DNA of 64,000 nucleotides from Brevibacterium sp. RIT 803 (GCF_016892625.1 NZ_JAFEMW010000005.1:462461-526460), one strand, 5' to 3'. Numbered from the stretch's first letter, positions 16,783 through 25,443 are shown. A program made the numbers and translations. Notes: generated by a model not told the origin, from the letters alone.

Positions 16783-18297
16783 ATGGATACACTCATCGAT
16801 CTGGGCGGCGGCTTCGCCTCGGCACTCGAACCTTTGAGCCTCGCTTTCGCACTCCTCGGCGTCTTGTTGGGCACCGTCGTCGGCGTGCTGCCGGGCATCG
16901 GCCCGATCTCTGCGATCGCCATTCTCATCCCGGTGTCCTTCGGGATGGAGCCGGTGCACGGACTCATCCTGCTCTGCGGCATCTACTACGGGTCCATGTA
17001 CGGCGGCTCGATCACCGCCACACTCATCAAAACCCCTGGTGAGGTCGCCAGTGCGGTGACCGCCATCGAAGGCTACGAAATGGCTCGCCGAGGTCGGGGC
17101 AAGGCCGCGCTTGCGACCGCAGCAATCGGATCCTTCCTCGCCGGGACCCTGGCGATCATCGGGCTGACGTTCCTGTCTCCCGTGCTCGTGAGACTGGCGA
17201 ACGTCTTCGGCTCCACCGAATACTTCCTGCTCATGGCCACAGCACTCCTGCTGGCCTCGACGATGTCGTCCGGCTCGCGGGCGAAGGCTCTGATCTCGAT
17301 CTTCATCGGCCTGGCAGTCGGCCTCGTCGGTCTCGACTTCCAGACGGGCCTGCCGCGCCAGACCTTCGGCATGAGCCTGCTCTCAGACGGCATCGACTTC
17401 ACGATCTTCGCTATGGCCCTCTTCGCCATCCCCGAAGCGATCCGCAACCTCGCATTGGGGCGCGGAGCCAAAGATGTGATTCAGAGCTTCGGAGACGACA
17501 AATGGATGACGAAGCAGGACTGGCAGCGCTCGGCAATGCCCTGGGCCCGCGGCTCGGTGCTCGGGTTCATCATCGGCATCCTGCCCGGAGTCGGCCCGTC
17601 CCTGGCCTCGTTCATGTCCTACATCATGGAGAAGCGGATCTCGAAGCGGAAGTCCGAGTTCGGCCACGGTGCCATCGAAGGCGTCGCCGGACCCGAGGCC
17701 GCGAACAACGCCGGAGTCGGCGGAGCCATGATTCCGCTCTTCAGCCTCGGCATCCCGGGATCGGCGACGACGGCCTTGCTGCTCTTCGTCTTCACCATGT
17801 ACGGACTGCAGCCGGGACCGCTGATCTTCCGCGACGAATCGGGCCTGATCTGGACGATCATCGCGAGCATGTACATCGGCAACGTGGCCCTGATCATCCT
17901 CAACCTGCCGCTCGTAGGTGTCTTCGTCAAACTGCTGAAGATGCCCAAGGAGATCCTGTTCTCCTCCATCCTCGTCCTCGTGGCCATCGGTGCCTACGCG
18001 ATCGAATTCAGCCTGTTCGGACTGATGCTGCTCGGCATCTTCGGCGTCATCGGATACCTCATGGATAAGGGCGGAATTCCACTGGCTCCGTCCATCCTGG
18101 CCCTCGTCCTGGTGCCGCTGTTGGAGAACAACTTCCGGCGCATGCTCCAGATCTCGGGCGGATCGTTCATGCCGTTGCTGACCCGCCCGGTGTCACTGTC
18201 GATCATCGTGCTCATGGTCCTGGGTATCGTCGGACCCATCATCTTCCGCTGGTGGGTGCGCCGCCGCCAGCTGTTGGCCGATGTGAGCGTGGCATGA
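16783..18297 (+). CDS. tctA: Tripartite tricarboxylate transporter large membrane subunit
   Basis: A 504-residue TctA protein of normal length with about twelve helices. Conserved glycine-rich re-entrant motifs are visible: GVLPGIGPISAIAILIP near residue 36 and its repeat-half counterpart ILPGVGPSLASFMSYIME near 265; YGSMYGGSITATLI follows the first. These two pseudo-repeats form the substrate and sodium path. GGGGGCGGG precedes the start. The IclR gene begins only 11 bases after the stop. Confidence 0.9.
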   Translation: MDTLIDLGGGFASALEPLSLAFALLGVLLGTVVGVLPGIGPISAIAILIPVSFGMEPVHGLILLCGIYYGSMYGGSITATLIKTPGEVASAVTAIEGYEMARRGRGKAALATAAIGSFLAGTLAIIGLTFLSPVLVRLANVFGSTEYFLLMATALLLASTMSSGSRAKALISIFIGLAVGLVGLDFQTGLPRQTFGMSLLSDGIDFTIFAMALFAIPEAIRNLALGRGAKDVIQSFGDDKWMTKQDWQRSAMPWARGSVLGFIIGILPGVGPSLASFMSYIMEKRISKRKSEFGHGAIEGVAGPEAANNAGVGGAMIPLFSLGIPGSATTALLLFVFTMYGLQPGPLIFRDESGLIWTIIASMYIGNVALIILNLPLVGVFVKLLKMPKEILFSSILVLVAIGAYAIEFSLFGLMLLGIFGVIGYLMDKGGIPLAPSILALVLVPLLENNFRRMLQISGGSFMPLLTRPVSLSIIVLMVLGIVGPIIFRWWVRRRQLLADVSVA

Positions 18298-18308
18298 GAG
18301 AGAACACC

Positions 18309-19049
18309 ATGACTGATAGCTCCGCAGCCACTGGCGGCTCCGAGTCCTCTGGCCGCTCCGACGTCTCGGCCGCCTCGGCCAAGGAGATCGGCGTCATCGA
18401 CCGCAGTGCCGCGATCCTCACGGCACTGCAGGACTCGCCGATGACCGCCGCCGAGGTGTGCCGTCGTCTGGGCTACTCCAAGTCAACGACCTACCGGCTG
18501 CTGGCGGATCTGCGCACTCACCGCTTCATCGTCCGTGACAGCAACGGGCTGCTGCGCCTGGGGCCGTTCCCGGGCAGACGCAGCATCGCAACAACGAACT
18601 CGGTGCTCGAGCATCTGCGAACCCTGACCAGTGAGTCGGTGCAACTGTGGGTCCGTGTCGGGGAGGATAGGGTGTGCGTGCGCAATGTCGAAGCCGACCA
18701 CGAACTCCGCGTCTCCCGCAGCGTCGGCACCGTCCTCCCGCTCGTCGACGGCGGATCTGCCGCGCTGGCGCTGTGCGGGCCGGGCAACCCGCAGGAGTTC
18801 TACGCCACGAAGCAGGCACGGGTGAAGGGAACCGCCTCGGCGAGTGTGGCCTTCACAGTCGGCGGAGCCATCCTTGCCTTGTGCGTGTCCTACCCACTGA
18901 CTCGGGAGCCGGACAATGTCGCCGGCGCCTACCGGGCCGTGCTGGGTCAGGCCGCGGTCGAGCTCAAAGGGCTGCTCGAGGACAGCGAAGAGTTCGCAGT
19001 GCTCAGGGATATCGCGCGGTTGGCGCTGGGAGCACGTCGGTCTGAATGA
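18309..19049 (+). CDS. IclR-family transcriptional regulator
   Basis: A 246-residue protein. After a ~30-residue Ser/Ala-rich leader comes the IclR winged HTH (VIDRSAAILTALQ; MTAAEVCRRLGYSKSTTYRLLADL) and an effector domain from ~95 (LRTLTSESVQLWVRVGEDRVCV, and LPLVDGGSAALALCG). ATG 18309 has a purine-rich GAGAGAG upstream; ATG 18294, overlapping the tctA stop, is an alternative. As last gene after tctCBA it likely senses the pathway acid or its CoA derivative and controls the CaiB-lyase-Tct genes. Confidence 0.82.
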   Translation: MTDSSAATGGSESSGRSDVSAASAKEIGVIDRSAAILTALQDSPMTAAEVCRRLGYSKSTTYRLLADLRTHRFIVRDSNGLLRLGPFPGRRSIATTNSVLEHLRTLTSESVQLWVRVGEDRVCVRNVEADHELRVSRSVGTVLPLVDGGSAALALCGPGNPQEFYATKQARVKGTASASVAFTVGGAILALCVSYPLTREPDNVAGAYRAVLGQAAVELKGLLEDSEEFAVLRDIARLALGARRSE

Positions 19050-19091
19050 GGCGTGGGACGGGCATGAGGTGGTGCTCGGCCCTTCGCCCAT

Positions 19092-19466
19092 TCAGCCCAA
19101 CGGAATGAGAGCGAAACGCCCCCAGGCCACGAAGATCAGACCGGTCAGGAACAGCAGGTCCCCGAGCAGCTCCCTGTATTCGAGCCTGCGGATCCGCTCG
19201 GTTGCGGCCCCCGCCATGTAGAGTGCCATGCCCGATGCGGCGATGGGTACGAGTACGGGTGCGATACCCAGCAGTCCGGGCAGGACCAGTCCGAGCCCGC
19301 CGGCGATTTCGATGACCCCCATAAACTTCACGGTGCCGGGGGTGAAGTCCTCCGGCCAGTGCAGTCTGGCGGCATATCTCTCGTGCGTCCAGGTCAGTTT
19401 GATGATTCCGCCGGCGATGTAGCCGACGGCCAGGGCGCCTGCGACGATCCACAGTGCGATGTTCAT
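19092..19466 (-). CDS. DoxX-like small membrane protein
   Basis: A 124-residue protein with four predicted helices (about 4-22, 48-65, 70-88 and 103-120). GVIEIAGGLGLVLPGLLGI in helix 2 and the helix 1 end IAGGIIKLTW are typical of the DoxX-like superfamily, whose members assist redox or thiol homeostasis at the membrane. GAGAGTGAGC precedes ATG 19466. Divergent from a TetR gene with a pair of operator-like dyads between them, so it is probably the TetR target. Confidence 0.75.
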   Translation of the reverse strand: MNIALWIVAGALAVGYIAGGIIKLTWTHERYAARLHWPEDFTPGTVKFMGVIEIAGGLGLVLPGLLGIAPVLVPIAASGMALYMAGAATERIRRLEYRELLGDLLFLTGLIFVAWGRFALIPLG

Positions 19467-19538
19467 GATTGCTCACTCTCATCATTGAGGTGCTTGGCGG
19501 CGAAGGGACAGCGACGGGTTCATGCTGTCGGCATCCCT

Positions 19539-19615
19539 AACGACACGATGTGTGCCGATGCTGGACCAGTGTAGTCGGCACGGAATCAGACGTCAACGGC
19601 ACATATCGTGCCGTT
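19539..19615. promoter_or_regulatory. Twin TetR-type operators between doxX-like and tetR genes
   Basis: Site 2 (19595-19615) has perfect 8-bp arms AACGGCAC and GTGCCGTT around five bases. Site 1 (19539-19559) matches the reverse complement of site 2 at 18 of 21 positions (arms AACGACAC and GTGCCGAT). Centres are 56 bp apart. Site 2 ends 17 bases before the TetR start. Two like dyads in a divergent region point to autoregulation plus control of the DoxX-like gene. Confidence 0.75.
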
Positions 19616-19632
19616 AGTGATACCGTGAAGCT

Positions 19633-20223
19633 ATGTCCCCGTCATCGACGCCTCGCCGCCGCGGTTCGGAGCGCACGCTCGAGCTCCTGGATGTCACGCT
19701 GTCTCTCGCCGAGGAGGTGGGCTATCGCGGCTTGACGGTCGAGGCCATCGCTCGCCGTGCGGGCGTGGGCAAGCACACGATCTATCGGCGGTGGCCCACG
19801 ATTGCTGATCTTCTCCTCGATGCTCTCAGCCACGTATGGTCCAGCGAGCTGGACTACCGGTCGCAGGGCGCGATCAGAGCTGACCTGCGCGAGCAGTTCC
19901 TGCGCTCGAGCTATGCGCTCTCGCACGCGCCGCTGGGCCCGATCTACCGTGCTGTCATCGCCGCTGCGCAGTCGGATGAGTCTCTGCGAGCGGCCATCCA
20001 CTCGCGGTTCCTCAAGACAGTCGAGGAGAGCACCTTGGAACGCATCAATCTCGCCCAGCAACAGGGTCAGCTGAAGAGCGACGCCGATCTGGCTGCCGTC
20101 GTCGAGGTGCTCGTCGGCTCGCTGTACTATCGATGGCTGCTCACGGACCGTGCTATCGACGAGGGGGCCGTTGACGGGCTGATCGGCATGTTCATGGACG
20201 CCTATGGCGAGTCCGGCGTCTGA
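19633..20223 (+). CDS. TetR-family transcriptional regulator
   Basis: A 196-residue TetR protein. Residues ~12-60 form the HTH (LTVEAIARRAGVGKHTIYRRW, here cited in part), followed by an alpha-helical ligand domain of the TetR_C_16/AcrR-like kind (REQFLRSSYALSHAPLGPIY). No good Shine-Dalgarno lies before ATG 19633. Controls itself and the DoxX-like gene through the two dyads between them, by inference; ligand unknown. Confidence 0.87.
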   Translation: MSPSSTPRRRGSERTLELLDVTLSLAEEVGYRGLTVEAIARRAGVGKHTIYRRWPTIADLLLDALSHVWSSELDYRSQGAIRADLREQFLRSSYALSHAPLGPIYRAVIAAAQSDESLRAAIHSRFLKTVEESTLERINLAQQQGQLKSDADLAAVVEVLVGSLYYRWLLTDRAIDEGAVDGLIGMFMDAYGESGV

Positions 20224-20238
20224 GGTTGCGCGGCGTTT

Positions 20239-20889
20239 TCAGGCCGGAGGTTGGCCGAGGTAGAAGCCGGTGGTGCGCTCGGCCGCCGCGGTGGCATCGG
20301 CCTCAGGCGTTCCCTCTTTAGCCGATGCTTCACCCCAGCGCCTGCTGGATTCGCGGACGAACGTCTCTCCCGCCTTCGACTGGATGAAGGCCTCTTCGTC
20401 TTCGGGTCTGCCCGTTCCTGCCATCAGGTGCAGAGCGAGGCCGAGGAACGCTAGGTCCCAACCCACGCCCGTGGCACCGGGGCCGAACTGGGTCCAGAAA
20501 TCTGAACCGGCCTCGGCCGAATGGGAGTGCTCCAGCGTCATCCGGGCGCGGTCGCCATCCTCGTCGACTCTCACGGTGACCTGACTCGAGTCTCCACCGA
20601 ACTCCCAGGTGATGCTGTAGGACCGAGGTGGCTCGCAGGCGGTCACCGTGCCGGAGGCGTTGCCCTCGATGTTGTAGCGGCCGCCGAGGTCGAGGTCCCC
20701 GCTGACGGGTGCGAACCAGCGTTCCAGCCGCTCGGGATTCGTACACGCGTCCCAGAGGTCGTCGACCGTGGTCGGATATGACTGGCTGATCGACTGGACC
20801 GTGTGCTGGGTGCCGTTGTCGAGTTCGATGGACAGGTCCCGATCGACGTTCTCGGCCTGTGCTGCGATGATCTCATTCTGGTCGGTCAT
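20239..20889 (-). CDS. SRPBCC (AHSA1-like) domain protein
   Basis: A 216-residue protein with a START/Bet v1-type AHSA1 domain: YPTTVDDLWDACTNPERLERWF near residue 40 is the family's opening helix-grip, followed by LGGRYNIEGNASGTV and TWEFGGDSSQVTVRV. It starts with ATGA overlap on the upstream arsR gene (20886-20889), the common actinobacterial arrangement of ArsR plus SRPBCC. The domain binds hydrophobic ligands; no catalytic role can be shown. AGGAGAGAT precedes the start. Confidence 0.82.
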   Translation of the reverse strand: MTDQNEIIAAQAENVDRDLSIELDNGTQHTVQSISQSYPTTVDDLWDACTNPERLERWFAPVSGDLDLGGRYNIEGNASGTVTACEPPRSYSITWEFGGDSSQVTVRVDEDGDRARMTLEHSHSAEAGSDFWTQFGPGATGVGWDLAFLGLALHLMAGTGRPEDEEAFIQSKAGETFVRESSRRWGEASAKEGTPEADATAAAERTTGFYLGQPPA

Positions 20890-21278
20890 GATCTCTCCTC
20901 GGGAGTGGCGGGTGGAGTCGTCGAGTCGGTGGATCGAGTCGGTGGATCGGTCAGTCGTTTCTGCCTCTTGCCGCGCGCGATCTCGGTCGACAATGCGTCG
21001 AGCTTCGGTGTCCAGAATCGTTTGAAAGGATCCATCCATTGGTCGACGGCCTTGAGCGGCGTCGGATCTAAGGAATACAGGCGTCTCGTGCCTTCGGCTC
21101 GCTGAGTTGCGAACCCGGCTTCGCGGAGCAGCTTGAGATGCTGCGACACGGCCGGCTGGCTGATGCCGAATTCCTCTCCGACCGCGCTGACGACATCGCC
21201 TGCGCTCAGTTCGCCCTCCCTGAGGAGCTCGATGATTCTCCTCCGGACGGGATCGCCGAGGATGTCGAAAGCGTGCAT
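20886..21278 (-). CDS. ArsR-family regulator, probable leaderless transcript
   Basis: A 130-residue ArsR protein beginning MHAFDILGDPVRRRIIELL. The recognition helix is in ISQPAVSQHLKLLREAGF and the wing in QRAEGTRRLYSL; no metal-binding cysteines. ATG 21278 lies six bases after a perfect TATAAT, so transcription probably starts at the A of ATG and there is no Shine-Dalgarno. Coupled to the SRPBCC gene by ATGA overlap. A decayed relative lies immediately upstream (21330-21533). Confidence 0.85.
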   Translation of the reverse strand: MHAFDILGDPVRRRIIELLREGELSAGDVVSAVGEEFGISQPAVSQHLKLLREAGFATQRAEGTRRLYSLDPTPLKAVDQWMDPFKRFWTPKLDALSTEIARGKRQKRLTDPPTRSTDSTTPPATPEERS

Positions 21279-21284
21279 ATCTGA

Positions 21285-21312
21285 ATTATAAGCATCTATC
21301 AATATAAGTCAA
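21285..21312 (-). promoter_or_regulatory. Near-consensus promoter giving a leaderless arsR mRNA
   Basis: On the minus strand TTGACT (complement of 21307-21312) is followed after 16 bases by a perfect TATAAT (complement of 21285-21290), and the arsR ATG begins seven bases downstream of the box, where transcription is expected to start. This is the standard geometry of actinobacterial leaderless genes. Confidence 0.75.
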
Positions 21313-21329
21313 TGGTGATTTATGGTGTC

Positions 21330-21533
21330 GAGGGCCTCTTTGGGGGCGATTGTTACCCCCGGTTCGACGGCTTCCTGCAGGAGCTTGAGATGTTGGAAGA
21401 CCGCTGGCTGGCTGGCTGGTGGTGAGTTCCTCGCTGTTTGCTTCGACGATCTCACCTGGGGGCATCTCTCGTCCGGCAGGATGCTTGAGGAGCCGCCTGC
21501 GGATGGGATCCTCGGGGCATCGAAAGCGTGCAA
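21330..21533 (-). pseudogene. Decayed duplicate of the neighbouring arsR gene
   Basis: The minus strand reads LHAFDAP from a TTG at 21533, matching MHAFDIL of the intact gene. One base out of frame it continues DPIRRRLLKH, against DPVRRRIIEL, and later ASQPAVFQHLKLLQEAVEPG against ISQPAVSQHLKLLREAGF. The middle is shortened and frames change at least twice. A TATACT box lies six bases before the TTG, mirroring the leaderless promoter of the intact copy. Tandem duplication then decay is the simplest reading. Confidence 0.75.
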
Positions 21534-21576
21534 GTTTTGAGTATAGGAACTCTGCAACCAGTTCGAGTCCATGTGG

Positions 21577-22263
21577 CTATTCGAGGCTCCGATAATAGTC
21601 AGATACGGAATCAAGATGCCTGCGCATCAGATTCATCGCAGCCATGGAATCTCGGTCGACGATGGCTTCGAAGAGCCTCGAATGGTCGTGGCTCACGCTC
21701 GAACCGATATTGGAGGCAGCGTTGGCATCACCGACGATGTTCTGCAGCGCGTTGAAGAGGGGAATAGTGACGATCTCCAGCAGCGGATTGTGAGCCGCTT
21801 CGACGATCTGCTGATGAAAGGTCGAATGGCTGGTGAACGAGGATGCCTCGCTGTGCAGACTCGGGTCGGAATTCCTCAGCTTCTCCAGATCCGCGTCTGT
21901 TCGACGGGACGCCGCATATCCGACGGCTGGAACCTCGGTGATATGACGAATCTCCATGAGGTCATCGATGGAGATCGACTCGGATGACGCGAGCAGGGTT
22001 ACCCCGACTTCGAGCTGGGATCCCAGGTGCCCGACGGTGGGGATCGTGACGAACGTTCCCCCGTTGACTCCGCGAACACTCCTGACCAGATGTTCACTCG
22101 ACAGAGTTCGTAGGGCCTCACGGATCGTGCTCTGACCCACGGCATACGTTTCTCGGAGCTCAGCGTCTGTGGGCAATCGGGATCCGGCAGCGAACGTTCC
22201 ATCAAGGATCTGGCGGCGCAGCTTCTCTGCAACGACGGCATAAGCCGTTTTGGATTCGACCAT
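21577..22263 (-). CDS. GntR/FadR-type (FCD) transcriptional regulator
   Basis: A 228-residue regulator: GntR winged HTH at ~5-70 (LRRQILDGTFAAGSRLPTDAEL, cited in part; VGQSTIREALRTLSSEHLV), then an all-helical FCD domain with candidate metal ligands in SHSTFHQQIVEAAHNPLLE. FCD regulators sense organic acids or acyl-CoA-type ligands. It is the last gene of a long minus-strand catabolic run (amidase to CitE-like) and likely regulates it. Confidence 0.87.
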   Translation of the reverse strand: MVESKTAYAVVAEKLRRQILDGTFAAGSRLPTDAELRETYAVGQSTIREALRTLSSEHLVRSVRGVNGGTFVTIPTVGHLGSQLEVGVTLLASSESISIDDLMEIRHITEVPAVGYAASRRTDADLEKLRNSDPSLHSEASSFTSHSTFHQQIVEAAHNPLLEIVTIPLFNALQNIVGDANAASNIGSSVSHDHSRLFEAIVDRDSMAAMNLMRRHLDSVSDYYRSLE

Positions 22264-22264
22264 C

Positions 22265-23056
22265 TCAGACTCCGCCGACTCTCGTCTGGACGACGATTGT
22301 ATCGATGGTTCCGTGTGCTTCGTACACCTTTTCAGCTCCTCGGTTCAACAGACTTCGACCCAAGACGAGTCGCTGCGCCTGGTTGGTTCCTTCGCAGATC
22401 TGGATGATCTTGGCGTTGTGCATCATCCGCTCGACGGGATGATCGATGACGTAGCCCGCACCACCTAGCAGTTGGACCGCATCTGTGGCGATCGCTTTGG
22501 CCGCATCTGAGGTAAAAGTCTTCGCCGCCGCGCTGAAGAATCCGAGGTCATGGTCTTTCCGTTGGCTCTTGGACGCTGTGACGTATATCAACTGCCGTGC
22601 GGCCCCCATTTTCATCCCTATGTCTGCGAGCATGAAATGGATCCTTTGGAACTCGGCGATTCGATGACCAAATTGCTCCGCTCCTTGACGAGTCCGATTG
22701 CGTAGTCCGACGTGCCGTGGGCTACGCCGACGGCCTGTGTTGCAATCGTAATGCGAGCATGGCCGTGAGTGTGCAAAGCGACTTCTAGGCCGTGTCCCTT
22801 TTGCCCGACGATCCGATCAGCGGAAATGCGGCAGTCGTCGAAGATGAGTTCTCTTGTCGGGCTGCCCTTGATGCCGAGTTTGCGTTCCTTCGCCCCGAGG
22901 CTGAGTTCGGGATACCCGTGCTCGGCGGCAAAGGCCGTGATGTCTCTGCCGCTCTGTCCGCGGGGACCGGTCACCGCCATGACCGTGTAGAACGATGACT
23001 CCCCAGCGTTTGAGATCCACGACTTTTCTCCGTTGTGCATCCATTTGTCTCTTCAG
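22265..23056 (-). pseudogene. Acyl-CoA dehydrogenase remnant (5'-truncated, frameshifted)
   Basis: The reading DKWMHNGEKSWISNAGESS to AIGLVKERS and then, in another frame, EQFGHRIAEFQRIHFMLADIGMKM to LLGGAGYVIDHPVERMMHNAKI gives the middle and C-terminal two thirds of an acyl-CoA dehydrogenase, including the catalytic-Glu region IQICEGTNQ. A single missing base near 22679 (GAGCGGAGC where GAGCGGGAGC would keep frame) joins the halves. About 150 N-terminal residues are missing and a stop codon lies just before the DKW segment. No plausible product remains. Confidence 0.8.
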
Positions 23057-23214
23057 AGCAGGAGAGGATCAGCGACAGCGAGCCGAGTTGGTTCACCGCG
23101 GGACTGAGAGCGGATGACACGCATGCCCGGGGTGACCTCTTCGATCGTGATCGCTGCGGCCAGTGCCTCGCGTTTTCGAGACAGAGGCGCTGTTGATATG
23201 AACGGCAATGAGAC

Positions 23215-24009
23215 TCAGGGAGAGAGCTTCAGCAGCCTTTCCGCCCGTCGGATGACGACGTCGTCGATGAGCTCGCCGTCGAGCATGAAAGCTCCCACTT
23301 GCCGCGATCCAGCTTCGGAGGTCACATTCTGAGCCCAGCGCAGTTCTCGCTCGTCGGGAGCGAACACGGAGCGGATGGTCTCGATCTGCCGGGGATGAAT
23401 ACCCATCTTTCCGTCGAATCCGTATGCGGCCGCAGCGGCCGCCGCTTCGCGCAGACCTGGTTCGTCCGTAACGGTCGGATGCACAGAATCGATCACTGCA
23501 GTCTTGTGTGCCCGACCGGCGAAGAGGACTGTCATCCTGGCGAAGACGAGCAGATTGTCGAACAGCGCCGCCGAACCCCGTGCCCCCAGGTCAAGCTGCA
23601 GGTCAACTGAACCGAGAGCCAGGCCCTCCACACAGGTGTGCGCCGCGATTTGATCGGCTTCGAGAACACCCTTGGCGGTCTCGATGAGGGCGATCACGTG
23701 GAACCCTGTCAATGAGGCGAAGGGCTGGCCCGCTTCAGCCATCGGCACCATGACCCTCGTGATTCCGAGATCGCGGACCATTTTGAGGTCCTCGTCGATG
23801 TGGTCGGTGCCGAAGCCGTTGACGCGGATGCAGACATCCACCGGGTCGAGCTCTGCGGAACGCAGCACCTCTCGGGCCCGGGCCTTGTCGTCGTGTCGAA
23901 CCGCATCCTCGAGGTCGATGACTGTCATGTCCGCAGCTGCGATGGCCTTGGCGAATCGCTCTGGTCGGTCGGCCGGGACGAAGAGCCAACCAGGGCCCAC
24001 AGCTGACAT
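23215..24009 (-). CDS. HpcH/HpaI-CitE family lyase (citramalyl/malyl-CoA lyase-like)
   Basis: A TIM-barrel lyase of ~264 residues. GWLFVPADRPERFAKA at the start, VIDLEDAV, the metal Glu in IALIETAKGV, the metal Asp in GSVDLQLDLG, and GKMGIHPRQIETI near the end are signatures of the CitE branch, which cleaves 3-hydroxyacyl-CoAs such as citramalyl-CoA or malyl-CoA. The start is uncertain: ATG 24009 is chosen; in-frame GTG codons up to 24062, overlapping the PrpD stop, are possible. It would be the last step after the CoA-transferase and MaoC hydratase encoded upstream. Confidence 0.82.
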   Translation of the reverse strand: MSAVGPGWLFVPADRPERFAKAIAAADMTVIDLEDAVRHDDKARAREVLRSAELDPVDVCIRVNGFGTDHIDEDLKMVRDLGITRVMVPMAEAGQPFASLTGFHVIALIETAKGVLEADQIAAHTCVEGLALGSVDLQLDLGARGSAALFDNLLVFARMTVLFAGRAHKTAVIDSVHPTVTDEPGLREAAAAAAAYGFDGKMGIHPRQIETIRSVFAPDERELRWAQNVTSEAGSRQVGAFMLDGELIDDVVIRRAERLLKLSP

Positions 24010-24055
24010 CGCGCGAGTGGCCCCACCCACAGTGTCGTCATGGTCGCGGTGAGGA

Positions 24056-25429
24056 TCAGCCACTGAATTCGCCGATGATCTCGCTCGCCGTGCGCTCGAG
24101 AGGCGCGTCGGTGATCGTGCTGCGAATGGACTCCGCACGCTGTGCTCCGAGGATCGGATCGGCACAATCTGAGAACTTCGCGACCACCTCGGAGTTGGTC
24201 AGTGGTCGGGACTCATGTCCGCGGTTGATCTGTTCGGACTCATGCAGGACCGTGCCGTCCTTGAGCGTGATGGCAAGGTCGCCGGAGAACGCCTTCGGAT
24301 ACAGGCTGGCCGGATCGTGTTCGACAGTCACCAGCGCCGCCGCCGCGAGCACCTGATCATCCGACCGTGCCGACTCCTCGAGCTCCGAGAAGGTGATCTT
24401 CCCGTGTTTCAGGGCCGCGGTGGTGAGGTAAGGCAGGCTGAACTTCGCATCATATTCTCCCCGGGGCCGCAGCTTGTCCTCGACTGGCTCGCAGACGACC
24501 TTGCCCGGTACCTCGTGGATCTTCGCCGTGATCGTCTCGATCTTGTCGTAGTCGAACGACGGGTCTTCTCGCAAACGCAGCGCGATGTCGATGAAGGAAT
24601 GGGTGAAATGGCAGGTCGGGAACGGCTTGACTGCGACATTATCGACCTCCCACACTTCGCCGAGGTTGTCGAAGAGTTCGGTATCCGGTGCCTCGGCGTC
24701 TTGGATGTGTGTTCGGTAGAGACCGAAACGACCTTCGTAGATCTCGGTGGGCCCGTCGAATCCGGACGCAGCCAATGCTGCCGCGTGCAGACCCGAGTTC
24801 GCTGCCCAACCGGGGTGAAGCCGCTTGGTCGGTGTCCCCTCATCGAGGAACTGCAGAACTCCAGAGGAGAACGATCCCGCGATGCCCTGGGCAGCGACGA
24901 GCTGCCTGGCGTTGAGGTCGTGGAGCTTGCCGACGCCGATGGCTGAGCCGAAGGCTCCGAGGACTCCCGTCGGGTGGAATCCTTTGTCGTGGAAGCGTCC
25001 GTCGACGGCCATGCCCAGCCGAGCATTGACCTCAATGGCGAGGATGTACCCGAGGAGGAGGTCGCCGAAGCTGATCGACTCGTTCCCGGCGCCGGCACTG
25101 ATGACCGCAGCCAGCGACGATGCGCTCACATGGGAGACCGCGGCGATGTGTGTGTCGTCGAAGTCGTGGCCGTGGATCATCAGACCATTGGCGATCGCTG
25201 CACCGGATTTCGACAGCGTCGAGGCACTGCCGATGACGGGCACATCGCCAGAACCGAGCGTCGACAGTCCCTCAAGGGCAACCTCGGCGAAAGCACTGGT
25301 GCTCGCGGCGATGCCGACCCCCACAGAGTCGAGCATGAGATGTCGGGCGCGCAGCTGCACGGTCTCGGGGACGTCGTCGAGACTGATCGAGGAGATCGCG
25401 GCGGCGATGGTTTCGGAAATGCTTGTCAT
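24056..25429 (-). CDS. MmgE/PrpD family protein
   Basis: A 457-residue protein of normal MmgE/PrpD length: an all-helical domain 1 (VQLRARHLMLDSVGVGIAAS), GLMIHGHDFDDTH, and HPGWAANSGLHAAALAASGF. The family includes 2-methylcitrate dehydratase, cis-aconitate decarboxylase (itaconate-forming) and related enzymes. AGGAG lies five bases before ATG 25429, 14 bases after the acyl-CoA dehydrogenase stop, so the genes are in one operon. Reaction here not settled: dehydratase on a methyl-hydroxy-diacid or decarboxylase to an itaconate-like acid. Confidence 0.82.
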   Translation of the reverse strand: MTSISETIAAAISSISLDDVPETVQLRARHLMLDSVGVGIAASTSAFAEVALEGLSTLGSGDVPVIGSASTLSKSGAAIANGLMIHGHDFDDTHIAAVSHVSASSLAAVISAGAGNESISFGDLLLGYILAIEVNARLGMAVDGRFHDKGFHPTGVLGAFGSAIGVGKLHDLNARQLVAAQGIAGSFSSGVLQFLDEGTPTKRLHPGWAANSGLHAAALAASGFDGPTEIYEGRFGLYRTHIQDAEAPDTELFDNLGEVWEVDNVAVKPFPTCHFTHSFIDIALRLREDPSFDYDKIETITAKIHEVPGKVVCEPVEDKLRPRGEYDAKFSLPYLTTAALKHGKITFSELEESARSDDQVLAAAALVTVEHDPASLYPKAFSGDLAITLKDGTVLHESEQINRGHESRPLTNSEVVAKFSDCADPILGAQRAESIRSTITDAPLERTASEIIGEFSG

Positions 25430-25443
25430 GAGTTCTCCTGAGT

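Noticed and set aside
21309..21614. A 101-residue minus-strand frame upstream of arsR as a gene.
   Set aside because: Parts in different frames match the adjacent arsR, so it is treated as a pseudogene.
23057..23214. Possible N-terminal part of the broken acyl-CoA dehydrogenase or another gene end.
   Set aside because: A short open stretch reads EALAAAITIEEVTPGMRV but gives no family match and does not join the dehydrogenase frame.
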